A stretch of DNA of 60,155 nucleotides from Mycobacterium sp. E796 (lineage in GTDB: Bacteria > Actinomycetota > Actinomycetes > Mycobacteriales > Mycobacteriaceae): positions 1 through 60,155 of the forward strand of contig NZ_LZKK01000165.1 of the NCBI RefSeq assembly GCF_001672815.1. Reading direction: 5' to 3'. Positions 24,383 through 32,452 of the stretch are shown in pieces. The notes below the pieces were generated by a model, which saw only the letters and a list, made by a program, of their open reading frames with translations, ran no database searches and had not been told where the DNA came from. Numbering within the stretch: position 1 is the stretch's first letter; each line of letters starts with the position of its first letter. The position numbers were made by a program, and so were the translations under genes.

Positions 24383-26023
24383 GTGCGAATTCTCGGTGTC
24401 AATGCGGTATTTCACGATTCGGCCGCCGCCCTGGTGGTCGACGGCGAAGTGGTGGCGGCCGCCGAAGAGGAGCGGTTCTCACGGCGCAAGCACGGCAAGC
24501 AGGCCGTGCCGTTCGCCACCTGGGAGCTGCCGATCTCGGCCATCCGCTGGTGCCTCGAGTCCGGCGGCCTGGCGCCGGAGGAGATCGACGCGGTCGGATA
24601 CTCCTACGACCCGGCCCTGATGCACGAGCAGCCGATCGATCCCGCCGGGCTCGACCGGGACTGGGAGCACCTGCGCACCATGTATGCCGAACGCGCGCCG
24701 CGCTTCCTGGCGACCGCGGTGCCCGGGCTCAACCCCGCCGCGGTCTGCCACGTCCGCCATCACGTCGCGCACGCGGCGTCGACCGCGCTGGCCTCGCCGC
24801 ATCCGGACACGGCGGTGCTGGTGGTCGACGGCCGCGGCGAACGCACCTCGATGCTCGCCGGGGCGTACCGCGACCACAAGCTCGATGTGCTGGCCTCCCA
24901 GGCGCTGCCGCACTCGTTGGGTTTGCTTTACGAAAGCCTCACGGAGCACTTGGGTTTCGCGCGTTCCAGCGACGAATACAAGGTGATGGCGATGGCCTCC
25001 TACGGCAGCCCGCGATTCGCCGACGCGCTGCGCGAGCGGGTGTACGCCTGTGCCGACGGCGGGTTTCGCACCGAGCCGATCGACTGGGAGCGGCTCGCCC
25101 CGGCGCGCCGCCCCCACGAACCGGAGCTCGACCCCGTCCACGCCGATCTGGCCTGCAGCGTGCAGCGCGTCGTCGAAGACGTGCTGCTCGACCTGGTGGC
25201 CTGGCTGCGCGGCCGCACCGACGGCGACGCGCTGTGCCTGGCCGGCGGGGTGGCGCTGAATTGCGTTGCCAACACTCGCATCTACGCGGGGTCTGGCTTC
25301 CAGCGCGTCTGGGTTCAGCCGGCCGCCGGCGATTCCGGGACGGCGCTGGGAGCCGCGCTCAGCCTGGCCGCCGCGTTCGGCGAGCCGATCGCCCCGATGC
25401 CGACGGCGCAGCTGGGCCGGGGGTGGTCCGACGAGCAGATCCGGGCGACGCTCGACGACGCGGCCGTCGCCTACCAGCGCCCCATCGATCTGGCCGCGGC
25501 GATCGGCGACGCGCTGGCCGACAATCGATTGGTCGGATGGTTCCAGGGGCGCGCCGAATTCGGGCCGCGGGCCCTCGGCGGCCGCTCGCTGCTGGCCGAT
25601 CCGCGGCAGGCCGCCAACCTGGAGCGCCTCAACGCGGTCAAGGGTCGCGAGCAATTCCGTCCGGTCGCCCCGATGGTGCTCGCCGAGCGGGCCGGCGAAA
25701 TCTTTTCTCGCGGGCCGCTTCCCAGCCCTTACATGCTGTTCGTGCACGACGTCGCCGCCGACTGGCGAGACCGCATCCCCGCGGTCACCCACGTCGACGG
25801 CACCGCGCGTATCCAAACCGTCGATGCGGACGCGAACCCGCGCCTGCACGCGACGATCAGCCGCTTCGCCGAGCGCACCGGGGTTCCGGTGGTGGTCAAC
25901 ACCAGCTTCAACACCGCCGGGCGCCCGATGGTCGACACCCCGCGCGACGCGCTCGAGGTCTTCGGCAGTTCCCCGATCGACGTGCTGGCCATCGGCCCCT
26001 ACCTGGTCTGGCGGCAGCGATGA
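24383..26023 (+). CDS. NodU/TobZ-type carbamoyltransferase
   Basis: A 546-residue O-carbamoyltransferase that moves a carbamoyl group from carbamoyl phosphate, via carbamoyl-AMP, to a sugar or small molecule. The N-terminal ASKHA half has LGVNAVFHDSAAALVVDG, VCHVRHHVAHAAS (the His cluster for the iron/carbamoyl site) and SLGLLYESLTEHLGF. The C-terminal half has GRAEFGPRALGGRSLLADPR and VVVNTSFNTAGRPMVDTP. GTG 24383 is the start. It overlaps the next gene by 4 bp. In this cluster its target is probably a sugar of the glycan, as NodU does for Nod factors. Confidence 0.92.
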   Translation: MRILGVNAVFHDSAAALVVDGEVVAAAEEERFSRRKHGKQAVPFATWELPISAIRWCLESGGLAPEEIDAVGYSYDPALMHEQPIDPAGLDRDWEHLRTMYAERAPRFLATAVPGLNPAAVCHVRHHVAHAASTALASPHPDTAVLVVDGRGERTSMLAGAYRDHKLDVLASQALPHSLGLLYESLTEHLGFARSSDEYKVMAMASYGSPRFADALRERVYACADGGFRTEPIDWERLAPARRPHEPELDPVHADLACSVQRVVEDVLLDLVAWLRGRTDGDALCLAGGVALNCVANTRIYAGSGFQRVWVQPAAGDSGTALGAALSLAAAFGEPIAPMPTAQLGRGWSDEQIRATLDDAAVAYQRPIDLAAAIGDALADNRLVGWFQGRAEFGPRALGGRSLLADPRQAANLERLNAVKGREQFRPVAPMVLAERAGEIFSRGPLPSPYMLFVHDVAADWRDRIPAVTHVDGTARIQTVDADANPRLHATISRFAERTGVPVVVNTSFNTAGRPMVDTPRDALEVFGSSPIDVLAIGPYLVWRQR

Positions 26024-27534
26024 CGACAGCGGAGCCCGACCACGCCATCGACTACGCCATCGTGGTGCCGACGGTGGGCCGAGAATCCTTGCACCGCTTG
26101 CTGGTTGCGCTTGCGCGCGGAACCGGTCCGGCACCCGCGGAGGTGGTGCTGGTCGACGACCGGCCCGGCCCGACCACCGACCTTCGGATCACCGCCGGCC
26201 TGCCGGTGCGGGTGTTGCGCAGCGGCGGGCGCGGGCCGGCGGCCGCCCGCAACACCGGGTGGCGCGCCACCGGCGCACGCTGGGTGTGCTTCCTCGACGA
26301 CGACGTGCTGCCCGACGCGCGGTGGACCTCGGCGGTGGCCGCCGACCTGCGGGCCGCCGAGGCGGCCGGCGCGGCGGGCTCTCAGGCGGTGATCGAGGTG
26401 CCGACACCGGCCTCGCGGCCGCCCACCGACGACGAGCGCCGCACCCTCCGGCTGGCCGAGGCGCGGTGGATCACCGCCGACATGGCGTTCCGCCGCGACA
26501 TGCTGGTCGCGGTGGGTGGATTCGACGAGCGGTTCCCGCGCGCCTACCGCGAGGATTCCGACCTGGCGCTGCGGATCACCGAGGCCGGCGCACGGATCGT
26601 GCGCGGCGAGCGTCGCTGCACCCATCCCGTCGCCCGGAGCACCTGGCGGTCGAGCGTGCGCGCGCAGGTCGGCAACCGCGACAACGCCCTGATGCGCCGC
26701 AAGCACGGAAGGTCCTGGCGCGCCAAGATCGGCGAGGGGCCGGGCCGGATGCCGGCGCACCTCGCCACTACCGCGGCCGGCGGCGTCGCGGTCGCCGCCG
26801 CCCTCGCGCGCCGCGGCCCACTCGCCGGCGCGGCGGCGGCGTCGTGGCTGGCGCTCACGACCGAATTCACGGCGCGGCGGTGGCGCGTCGGGCCACGGTC
26901 TTTCGTTGAGGCGCTTCGGCTTTCGGCTACCAGCGCCGCGATCCCCCCGGCCGCCGTCGCGCACCGGCTGGCCGGCGAATGGAAGTTTCGCCGGGCCCGG
27001 CGCGACCCTCCGCTGGCCGTGCTGCTCGACCGCGACGACACCCTGATCGTCGACGAGCCCTATCTCAACGACCCGGCGGGCGTGCTGCCCACCCATGGCG
27101 CCGACCGGGCCCTGGCCCGCCTGCGCCGGCGGGGCCTGCTGCTGGCGGTCGTGACCAACCAGTCCGGCGTGGCGCGCGGCCTGATCAGCCCGGAGCAGCT
27201 CAGCGCCGTCAACGCCCGGGTCGACGAGGTCCTCGGCCCGTTCGACGCCTGGCAGGTGTGCGTGCACGGGGAGGGCGACGGGTGCCGGTGCCGCAAACCC
27301 GAGCCGGGGATGGTCCTGGCGGCGGCCGAAGCGCTGGGAGTGCCGCCCGAGCGGTGCGTGCTGATCGGCGATACCGGGGGCGACGTCCAGGCCGCGCTGG
27401 CGGCCGACGCGGCGGCCGTGCTGGTGCCCACCGCGCGCACGCTACCCGCCGAAATCCAGCACGCCCAAGCCCACGCCCGGGTCGCCGAAACCCTCTGCCA
27501 CGCTGCGTCTTTGGTGTTGCGGGAGTGCCGGTGA
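26020..27534 (+). CDS. GT2 glycosyltransferase fused to a GmhB-type phosphatase
   Basis: A 504-residue fusion. Residues 1-320 are a GT-A glycosyltransferase (AIVVPTVGRESLHRLL; metal site FLDDDVLPDA; REDSDLALRITEAG) with a hydrophobic link. Residues 330-490 are a HAD phosphatase with the nucleophile Asp337 and Asp339 (LLDRDDTLIV), a TNQSG motif and a zinc site Cys414-His416-Cys422-Cys424 typical of GmhB, the D-glycero-D-manno-heptose bisphosphate phosphatase. The start ATG 26020 overlaps the carbamoyltransferase stop; the stop overlaps the GT9 gene. Linking a heptose phosphatase to a transferase in one chain is unusual. Confidence 0.9.
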   Translation: MTTAEPDHAIDYAIVVPTVGRESLHRLLVALARGTGPAPAEVVLVDDRPGPTTDLRITAGLPVRVLRSGGRGPAAARNTGWRATGARWVCFLDDDVLPDARWTSAVAADLRAAEAAGAAGSQAVIEVPTPASRPPTDDERRTLRLAEARWITADMAFRRDMLVAVGGFDERFPRAYREDSDLALRITEAGARIVRGERRCTHPVARSTWRSSVRAQVGNRDNALMRRKHGRSWRAKIGEGPGRMPAHLATTAAGGVAVAAALARRGPLAGAAAASWLALTTEFTARRWRVGPRSFVEALRLSATSAAIPPAAVAHRLAGEWKFRRARRDPPLAVLLDRDDTLIVDEPYLNDPAGVLPTHGADRALARLRRRGLLLAVVTNQSGVARGLISPEQLSAVNARVDEVLGPFDAWQVCVHGEGDGCRCRKPEPGMVLAAAEALGVPPERCVLIGDTGGDVQAALAADAAAVLVPTARTLPAEIQHAQAHARVAETLCHAASLVLRECR

Positions 27535-28559
27535 ACACCCCGCCGGACACCGCTTCGAACACCGCACTGGTGGCCCGCCTGGACAGTGCCGGCGACGTGC
27601 TGATCACCGGCCCGGCGATCCGCGCGGTGGCCAACTCCCACGACCGGGTGGTGATGCTGGTCGGCCCGCGCGGCCGCGACGCCGCCGAGCTGCTCGTCGG
27701 GGTCGACGAGATCGTCGAATGGCAGGCGCCGTGGGTGGATTTCGACTCCCCCGAGTTGACCGGCGACCATGTCGGGGCGCTGATCAAGCAGCTGCGCGAC
27801 ATCGCGCCCCGCCGGGTCTACATCTTCACGTCGTTTCACCAGTCGCCGCTGCCGCTGGCGCTGTTGTGCCGGATGGCGTCGGTGCCCTGGGTGGGCGCGA
27901 TATGCACCGACTATCCCGGCACCCTGCTGGATCTGCGGCACCACGCGCCCGCGGGCATCCCCGAGCCGCGACGGGCGCTGTCGCTCGCCGAGGCGGCCGG
28001 CTGCCGGTTGCCGGCCGGCGACGACGGCGCGCTGCGGATCCGCGCCTGCGATCCGCCGCGGCGGATCCCGGCCGGACCGTTCGTGGTCTTCCATCCGGGG
28101 GCCGCGGTGCCGGCGCGGCGGCCGAGCCAGGCGCGCAGCGCGGCCATGGTGGCGGCGCTCGCCGGCGCCGGCTACCGCGTCGTCGTCACCGGCGGCCCGG
28201 ACGAGGCGGAACTCACCGCCGCCGTCGCCGGCGATGTCGCGATCGACCTCGGCGGCCGGACCACCCTCGCCGAACTCGCGGCCGTATTCGCCGCCGCGGA
28301 CGTCGTCGTCGTCCCGAACACCGGGCCCGCGCACCTGGCCGCGGCCGTCGGGGCGCCGGTGGTGTCGCTGTTCGCACCCGTGGTGCCGGCCGCGCAATGG
28401 CGCCCCTTCGGCCGCCGGGTGCGGGTGCTGGGCGACCAGTTCGCGCCGTGCCGGGCCAGCCGCGCCCGGGTCTGTCCGGTGCCGGGCCACCCGTGCCTGG
28501 ACCACATCAGCGACGCCGAACTGCTCGACGCGGTATTGCAGGAGGGAGGTAGGCGATGA
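27531..28559 (+). CDS. GT9 heptosyltransferase-like protein, copy 1
   Basis: A 342-residue GT9 enzyme similar to bacterial ADP-heptose:LPS heptosyltransferases. N-terminal LVARLDSAGDVLITGPAIRAV is the family signature, as is the C-terminal VVVPNTGPAHLAAAVGAPVVSLF donor site. Mycobacteria lack LPS, so the acceptor must be another envelope or soluble glycan. GTG 27531 overlaps the fusion gene by 4 bp. Four extra Cys residues lie in the C-terminal 35 (CRASRARVCPVPGHPCLDH), which may bind metal or be structural. Confidence 0.9.
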   Translation: MNTPPDTASNTALVARLDSAGDVLITGPAIRAVANSHDRVVMLVGPRGRDAAELLVGVDEIVEWQAPWVDFDSPELTGDHVGALIKQLRDIAPRRVYIFTSFHQSPLPLALLCRMASVPWVGAICTDYPGTLLDLRHHAPAGIPEPRRALSLAEAAGCRLPAGDDGALRIRACDPPRRIPAGPFVVFHPGAAVPARRPSQARSAAMVAALAGAGYRVVVTGGPDEAELTAAVAGDVAIDLGGRTTLAELAAVFAAADVVVVPNTGPAHLAAAVGAPVVSLFAPVVPAAQWRPFGRRVRVLGDQFAPCRASRARVCPVPGHPCLDHISDAELLDAVLQEGGRR

Positions 28560-29125
28560 TCGAGGTGCACTTCGATGCGCTGCGCGAGGCGGTGGGCCGC
28601 ACCTGCTCCGAGGCGGACCGGCTGCGCAGCTGGGGCCGGCAGCTGGCGTGGGTGCTGACGAACGGGGGCCGACTGCTCGCCTGCGGCAACGGCGGCAGCG
28701 CGGCGGAGGCGCAGCACCTCACCGCCGAAATCGTCGGACGCTTTCGTGCGGAGCGAATACCGCTGTCCGCCATTGCATTACACGCCGACACGTCGGCGCT
28801 GACCGCGATAACCAACGACTACGGCACCGAAGAGATGTTCGCGCGCGGCGTACGGGCGCACGGCCGGCCCGGCGACGTGCTGGTGTCCCTGTCCACCAGC
28901 GGCACCAGCCCCAACGTGCTGGCCGCAACGAAGGCGGCGCAGGGCATCGGGATGGTGACGTGGGCGCTGACCGGGCCGGAGCCCAACGTGCTGGCCGCGA
29001 TGTGCGACGAGGCGATCTGCGTCGACGCCCCGACCACGGCCACCGTGCAGGAGATCCACTTGATGCTGATTCACGGATTGTGCATGGCCCTTGACGATGT
29101 GCTGCTGCCGGAGGCGCCGTCATGA
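28556..29125 (+). CDS. gmhA: Sedoheptulose-7-phosphate isomerase
   Basis: A 189-residue SIS-domain protein that turns sedoheptulose 7-phosphate into D-glycero-D-manno-heptose 7-phosphate, the first step of ADP-heptose synthesis. The GmhA pattern is clear: LLACGNGGSAAEAQHLTAEIVGRF, SLSTSGTSPNVLAA and the catalytic-His segment IHLMLIHGLCM. It overlaps GT9 by 4 bp and HldE by 4 bp, so the pathway genes are tightly coupled. Mycobacteria also carry other GmhA-like genes elsewhere; this is the copy for this cluster. Confidence 0.93.
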   Translation: MIEVHFDALREAVGRTCSEADRLRSWGRQLAWVLTNGGRLLACGNGGSAAEAQHLTAEIVGRFRAERIPLSAIALHADTSALTAITNDYGTEEMFARGVRAHGRPGDVLVSLSTSGTSPNVLAATKAAQGIGMVTWALTGPEPNVLAAMCDEAICVDAPTTATVQEIHLMLIHGLCMALDDVLLPEAPS

Positions 29126-30564
29126 CGGCCAAACCGCTTGTCATCATTGGTGACTCGATACTCGACATCGACGTCCTGGGCTCGGCGACCCGGCTGAGCC
29201 CCGAGGCCCCGGTGCCGGTGGTCGACGCCGAACGGCTCGTGCAACGGCCGGGCGGCGCCGGGCTGGCGGCCCTGCTCGCCGCCAGAACCGAGACCGGCGT
29301 GGCGTTGATCACCGGCATCGCTCCCGACGACGCCGGTCGGCAGTTGCGCGGGCTGCTCACGGCCGCGGGCGTCAACGTGCTTGCGCTGCCGATGACCGGG
29401 ACGACCGTGACCAAGACGAGGATCCGGGCGCGGGGTCAGTCGATGCTTCGGCTCGATCGGGGCGACGCCGCCCCCTTGAACCGACCGCTCCCGGTCGGGG
29501 TGAGCGAGGCTCTCGCGGGAGCCCGCGCGATCTGCGTCGCCGACTACGGCGCGGGCGTGACGGCCCTGCCCGCCGTCCGCGAGGCGTTGTCCGGCGTGGC
29601 ATCCCGTGTCCCCGTGGTCTGGGATCCGCATCCGCGGGGCGCGCCGCCGGTGCCGGGGTGCGCCCTGGTAACCCCGAATGACGAAGAGGCACGCCAGTTT
29701 TGCGGCGACCGCGGCGGCGACGCGGGAGAAGTGCTGCTGGACAAGTGGGCCGCCGGCGCGGTGTGCATCACCCGCGGCGCCCAGGGCGCGCGCGTGCACG
29801 GGCGCCGGCTGCAGGCCCACCACGTCGGCGTGCCGGAGAAGGCCTCCCAGGCAGCCAGGGGCGCGGCCGACGTCTGCGGGGCCGGGGACCGGTTTGCCGT
29901 CGCGGCGGCGGTCGCCCTGGGCGCGGGGGCCGACCCGGTCGCCGCCGTCGAAGCGGCGGTCGCCGACGCCGCCCGCTTCGTCGCCGCCGGCGGTGCGGCG
30001 GCGGTCTCGACCCCGGTCTCCCGCACCGGCGTCGACATGTTCTGCGGCCCAGTGCAACTCGAGGACACCGCCGCGGTCGACGCGATCGCCCTGGCCGAAC
30101 GGCTGCGCCGCGACGGACGGACCGTGGTGGCCACCGGCGGGTGCTTCGACCTGTTGCACACCGGGCACGTCCGGCTGCTTCGGCAGGCCCGCGAGCTCGG
30201 CGACGCGCTGATCGTCCTCATCAATTCCGACGCGTCGGTGCGCGCGCTCAAGGGTGCCGGCCGGCCGGTGATGCGCGACGTCGACCGGGCGCGCGTCCTG
30301 GCCGCGCTTGCGTGCGTCGACGCCGTCGCGATATTCGACGGGCCGACCCCCGAGCGGCTGCTGGACACCCTGCGTCCCAGCATCTGGGTTAAGGGCGGCG
30401 ACTACGTGGCCGCCGAGCTTCCCGAAGCCGAAACGGTGCAACGTCACGGCGGCACCGTGACCATCCTGCCCACCGTGGCCGGCTACTCCTCCTCCCGTTT
30501 GATCGCCGCGGCGACGCTAATCGAAAGGCCGCTTAGTGAAAGGCCGCTTAGTGAAAGGCATTGA
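29122..30564 (+). CDS. hldE: Bifunctional heptose kinase/adenylyltransferase
   Basis: A 480-residue HldE (RfaE) fusion. Residues 1-320 are a PfkB-type kinase (GDSILDIDVLG; catalytic Asp256 in DVCGAGDRFA) that phosphorylates heptose 7-phosphate at C1. Residues 335-470 are a nucleotidyltransferase with the HxGH motif His346-Thr-Gly-His349 and LINSDASVRALKG, which makes ADP-heptose. The C-terminus ends in ERPLSERPLSERH, produced by a 15-bp tandem duplication. It overlaps GmhA by 4 bp and the SDR gene. A separate HldD epimerase is not seen. Confidence 0.93.
   Translation: MTAKPLVIIGDSILDIDVLGSATRLSPEAPVPVVDAERLVQRPGGAGLAALLAARTETGVALITGIAPDDAGRQLRGLLTAAGVNVLALPMTGTTVTKTRIRARGQSMLRLDRGDAAPLNRPLPVGVSEALAGARAICVADYGAGVTALPAVREALSGVASRVPVVWDPHPRGAPPVPGCALVTPNDEEARQFCGDRGGDAGEVLLDKWAAGAVCITRGAQGARVHGRRLQAHHVGVPEKASQAARGAADVCGAGDRFAVAAAVALGAGADPVAAVEAAVADAARFVAAGGAAAVSTPVSRTGVDMFCGPVQLEDTAAVDAIALAERLRRDGRTVVATGGCFDLLHTGHVRLLRQARELGDALIVLINSDASVRALKGAGRPVMRDVDRARVLAALACVDAVAIFDGPTPERLLDTLRPSIWVKGGDYVAAELPEAETVQRHGGTVTILPTVAGYSSSRLIAAATLIERPLSERPLSERH
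30523..30559 (+). repeat. 15-bp tandem duplication at the hldE/SDR junction
   Basis: Unit GAAAGGCCGCTTAGT occurs at 30523-30537 and 30538-30552, with a partial third copy (30553-30559). Each unit holds a GAAAGG ribosome site 7 bp before a GTG, so the SDR gene has two equivalent start modules. The same bases lengthen HldE by two five-residue repeats. Confidence 0.85.
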
Positions 30565-31270
30565 CACGACGGCAGAATCGCTCGAAGGCGTACTGATCTC
30601 CGGCGGATCCTCCGGCCTCGGCGCGGCCACCGTGGCGGCGGTGGCCCGGCGCGGTGGTGTGCCGCTGGTCCTCGACAAGAACCCGCCGGCCACAGGAATC
30701 TCAGATGTGCCCTACGCCGCCTGCGATCTGGCCGACACCAGTGCCGTCGCTGCCGCCGTGGAGTCGCTGGCCGAACGAGTGGGCGGCCGGATCACCGGTG
30801 TCTTCACCGCGGCGGGCATCGACTCCTGCGGCACGCTCGAACAGGTGCCCGCCAAGGAATGGGAGCAGGTCGTCGCCGTCAACCTGATCGGCACCGCCGC
30901 CGTCATCCGCGCCGCGCTGCCGTATCTGAAGGCCACCGGCGGGCGCATCGTCACCTGCGCCTCCACGCTGGGCATCAAGGCGGTCGGCGACGCCACCGCC
31001 TACTGCGCGTCCAAGTTCGGGGTCGTCGGCTTCACGCGCGCTCTCGCGGCCGAACTCGCCGGCGAGGTCGGTGTGACGCTGCTCGTCCCCGGCGGCATGC
31101 ACACCCCGTTCTTCGACGGGCGGCCCGACCAGTACAAGCCGCCGGCCGACGCCAAGCTCAACCGGCCCGAAGACGTCGCGGAGACGGTGCTTTTCGCGCT
31201 CTCCCAGCCCGCCGGATGCGAGGTGCGCGAGATGGTGGTCTGTGCCTCCACGGAGTCGTCGTGGCCTTAG
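30536..31270 (+). CDS. Classical SDR oxidoreductase, glycan cluster
   Basis: A 244-residue short-chain dehydrogenase/reductase. NAD(P) loop LISGGSSGLGAATVAAVARRG; catalytic Ser in VTCASTLG; Tyr-Lys in AYCASKFGVVGF. Whether it modifies a heptose or another sugar is unknown; it is not an HldD-type epimerase, which would be an extended SDR of about 310 residues. Starts GTG 30536 and GTG 30551 have identical upstream sequence because of the tandem duplication. It overlaps both hldE and the second GT9 gene. Confidence 0.88.
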   Translation: MKGRLVKGIDTTAESLEGVLISGGSSGLGAATVAAVARRGGVPLVLDKNPPATGISDVPYAACDLADTSAVAAAVESLAERVGGRITGVFTAAGIDSCGTLEQVPAKEWEQVVAVNLIGTAAVIRAALPYLKATGGRIVTCASTLGIKAVGDATAYCASKFGVVGFTRALAAELAGEVGVTLLVPGGMHTPFFDGRPDQYKPPADAKLNRPEDVAETVLFALSQPAGCEVREMVVCASTESSWP

Positions 31271-32238
31271 GCCGCGACGCGGGCGCGCAGACCCGAACCT
31301 CCATGGATTCCGACACCATCGTGGTGCTGCGCGCCCTCGGGCTCGGCGACCTACTGACGGCGGTGCCCGCGCTGCGGGGGCTGCGTCGGCACTACCCCGA
31401 TGCCCGGGTGATGCTCGCCGCACCCACCCGCTACCGCGAGCTCGCGCTGCTCACCGGCGCGATCGACGACCTGGTGCCCACCGCCTGCCTGGGCGACCTA
31501 CACCCGCTGGAGCGGCCGCCCGAGCTGGCGATCAACCTGCACGGCTGCGGCCCGCAAAGCATCGATCACCTGCTCACCTGGCGGCCCCGGAACGTGCTCA
31601 CGCACGGCCATCTGCGCCATCCCGCCCTGGGCGGCCCGCCGTGGCGCGCCGAGGTCCACGAGGTGCATCGCTGGTGCGCGCTCCTGGAGTGGGCCGGAAT
31701 CCGTTGCGAGTCGGGCGATGTGACCCTGTCGCGGCCCCCGGTGGATCCCGACCGGATCGGCGCGGTGGTAATCCATCCGGGGGCCTCCGCGCGGGCGCGG
31801 CAATGGCCACCGGAGCGGTTCGCCGCGGTCGCGGCCGCGCTGCGCGACGAGGGACGCGAAATCGTGGTCACCGGATCGGCGAGCGAATTCGGCCTCGCCC
31901 ACGAAGTCGCCCGGGCGGCTCGCCTGCCGCGGACCTCGGTGGTAGCCGGGCTGCTGGACCTGACCGCGTTGACCGCGCTGATATGCGACAGCCGCATGGT
32001 GATCTGCGGCGACACCGGCGTCGCCCATCTGGCCGCCGCGACCGGCACGGCGTCGGTGGTGCTGTTCGGTCCTACCGCGCCCGGCCGCTGGGGGCCGCGC
32101 GGCCCCGCCCGCCATCTCGCGCTGTGGGCCGGCGGCGTCGGCGATCCGCACGCCGACGCGTCGCACGAAGGGCTGCTCATGATCACAGTGGACAGGGTGC
32201 TGGCGGCCGCCCGCCAAATCCTAAGGGAGACGCTGTGA
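31261..32238 (+). CDS. GT9 heptosyltransferase-like protein, copy 2
   Basis: A 325-residue GT9 enzyme, second in the cluster. It has VVLRALGLGDLLTAVPALRGL, the PGASARARQWPPERFAAVA donor segment and VICGDTGVAHLAAATGT. The GTG start at 31261 has GGAG 5 bases upstream and overlaps the SDR stop by 10 bp; ATG 31303 lacks a ribosome site. Two GT9 enzymes imply at least two transfers of heptose or a related sugar. It is the last gene of the operon that begins at 23379. Confidence 0.9.
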   Translation: MALGRDAGAQTRTSMDSDTIVVLRALGLGDLLTAVPALRGLRRHYPDARVMLAAPTRYRELALLTGAIDDLVPTACLGDLHPLERPPELAINLHGCGPQSIDHLLTWRPRNVLTHGHLRHPALGGPPWRAEVHEVHRWCALLEWAGIRCESGDVTLSRPPVDPDRIGAVVIHPGASARARQWPPERFAAVAAALRDEGREIVVTGSASEFGLAHEVARAARLPRTSVVAGLLDLTALTALICDSRMVICGDTGVAHLAAATGTASVVLFGPTAPGRWGPRGPARHLALWAGGVGDPHADASHEGLLMITVDRVLAAARQILRETL

Positions 32239-32261
32239 ACAAACTCCCAGCGAGCACCCAG

Positions 32262-32285
32262 GAATAAGGGCTGCCAATTCGGGTA
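32262..32285 (+). promoter_or_regulatory. Possible SigF-type promoter for the TPP enzyme gene
   Basis: GAAT (32262-32265), 15-bp spacer, GGGTA (32281-32285). The -35 element fits the looser GGWWT form seen in M. tuberculosis. It lies 168 bp before the start, so the link is weaker. Confidence 0.35.
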
Positions 32286-32452
32286 TGCGCTGATTTGTGC
32301 GCCGGAGCACGCCCGAAGGTGCTGCTCGGAAAGCCGCCCGGAAAGTCGAACCCATGGCGATCCGGTTTCGTTCGGCGCGGCGAACAAGCCGACGCGGGCA
32401 AAGATTCTCGCGCGCCCAACGACACCCCAACGTCTGTCGAGGAGGGCATTGA

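Noticed and set aside
24550..26019. Plus-strand extension upstream of the GT2-GmhB fusion
   Set aside because: This frame overlaps the carbamoyltransferase and has shadow composition; the real start is ATG 26020.
29071..30447. A reverse ORF of 458 residues over hldE
   Set aside because: Mirror frame; HldE motifs on the plus strand are clear.
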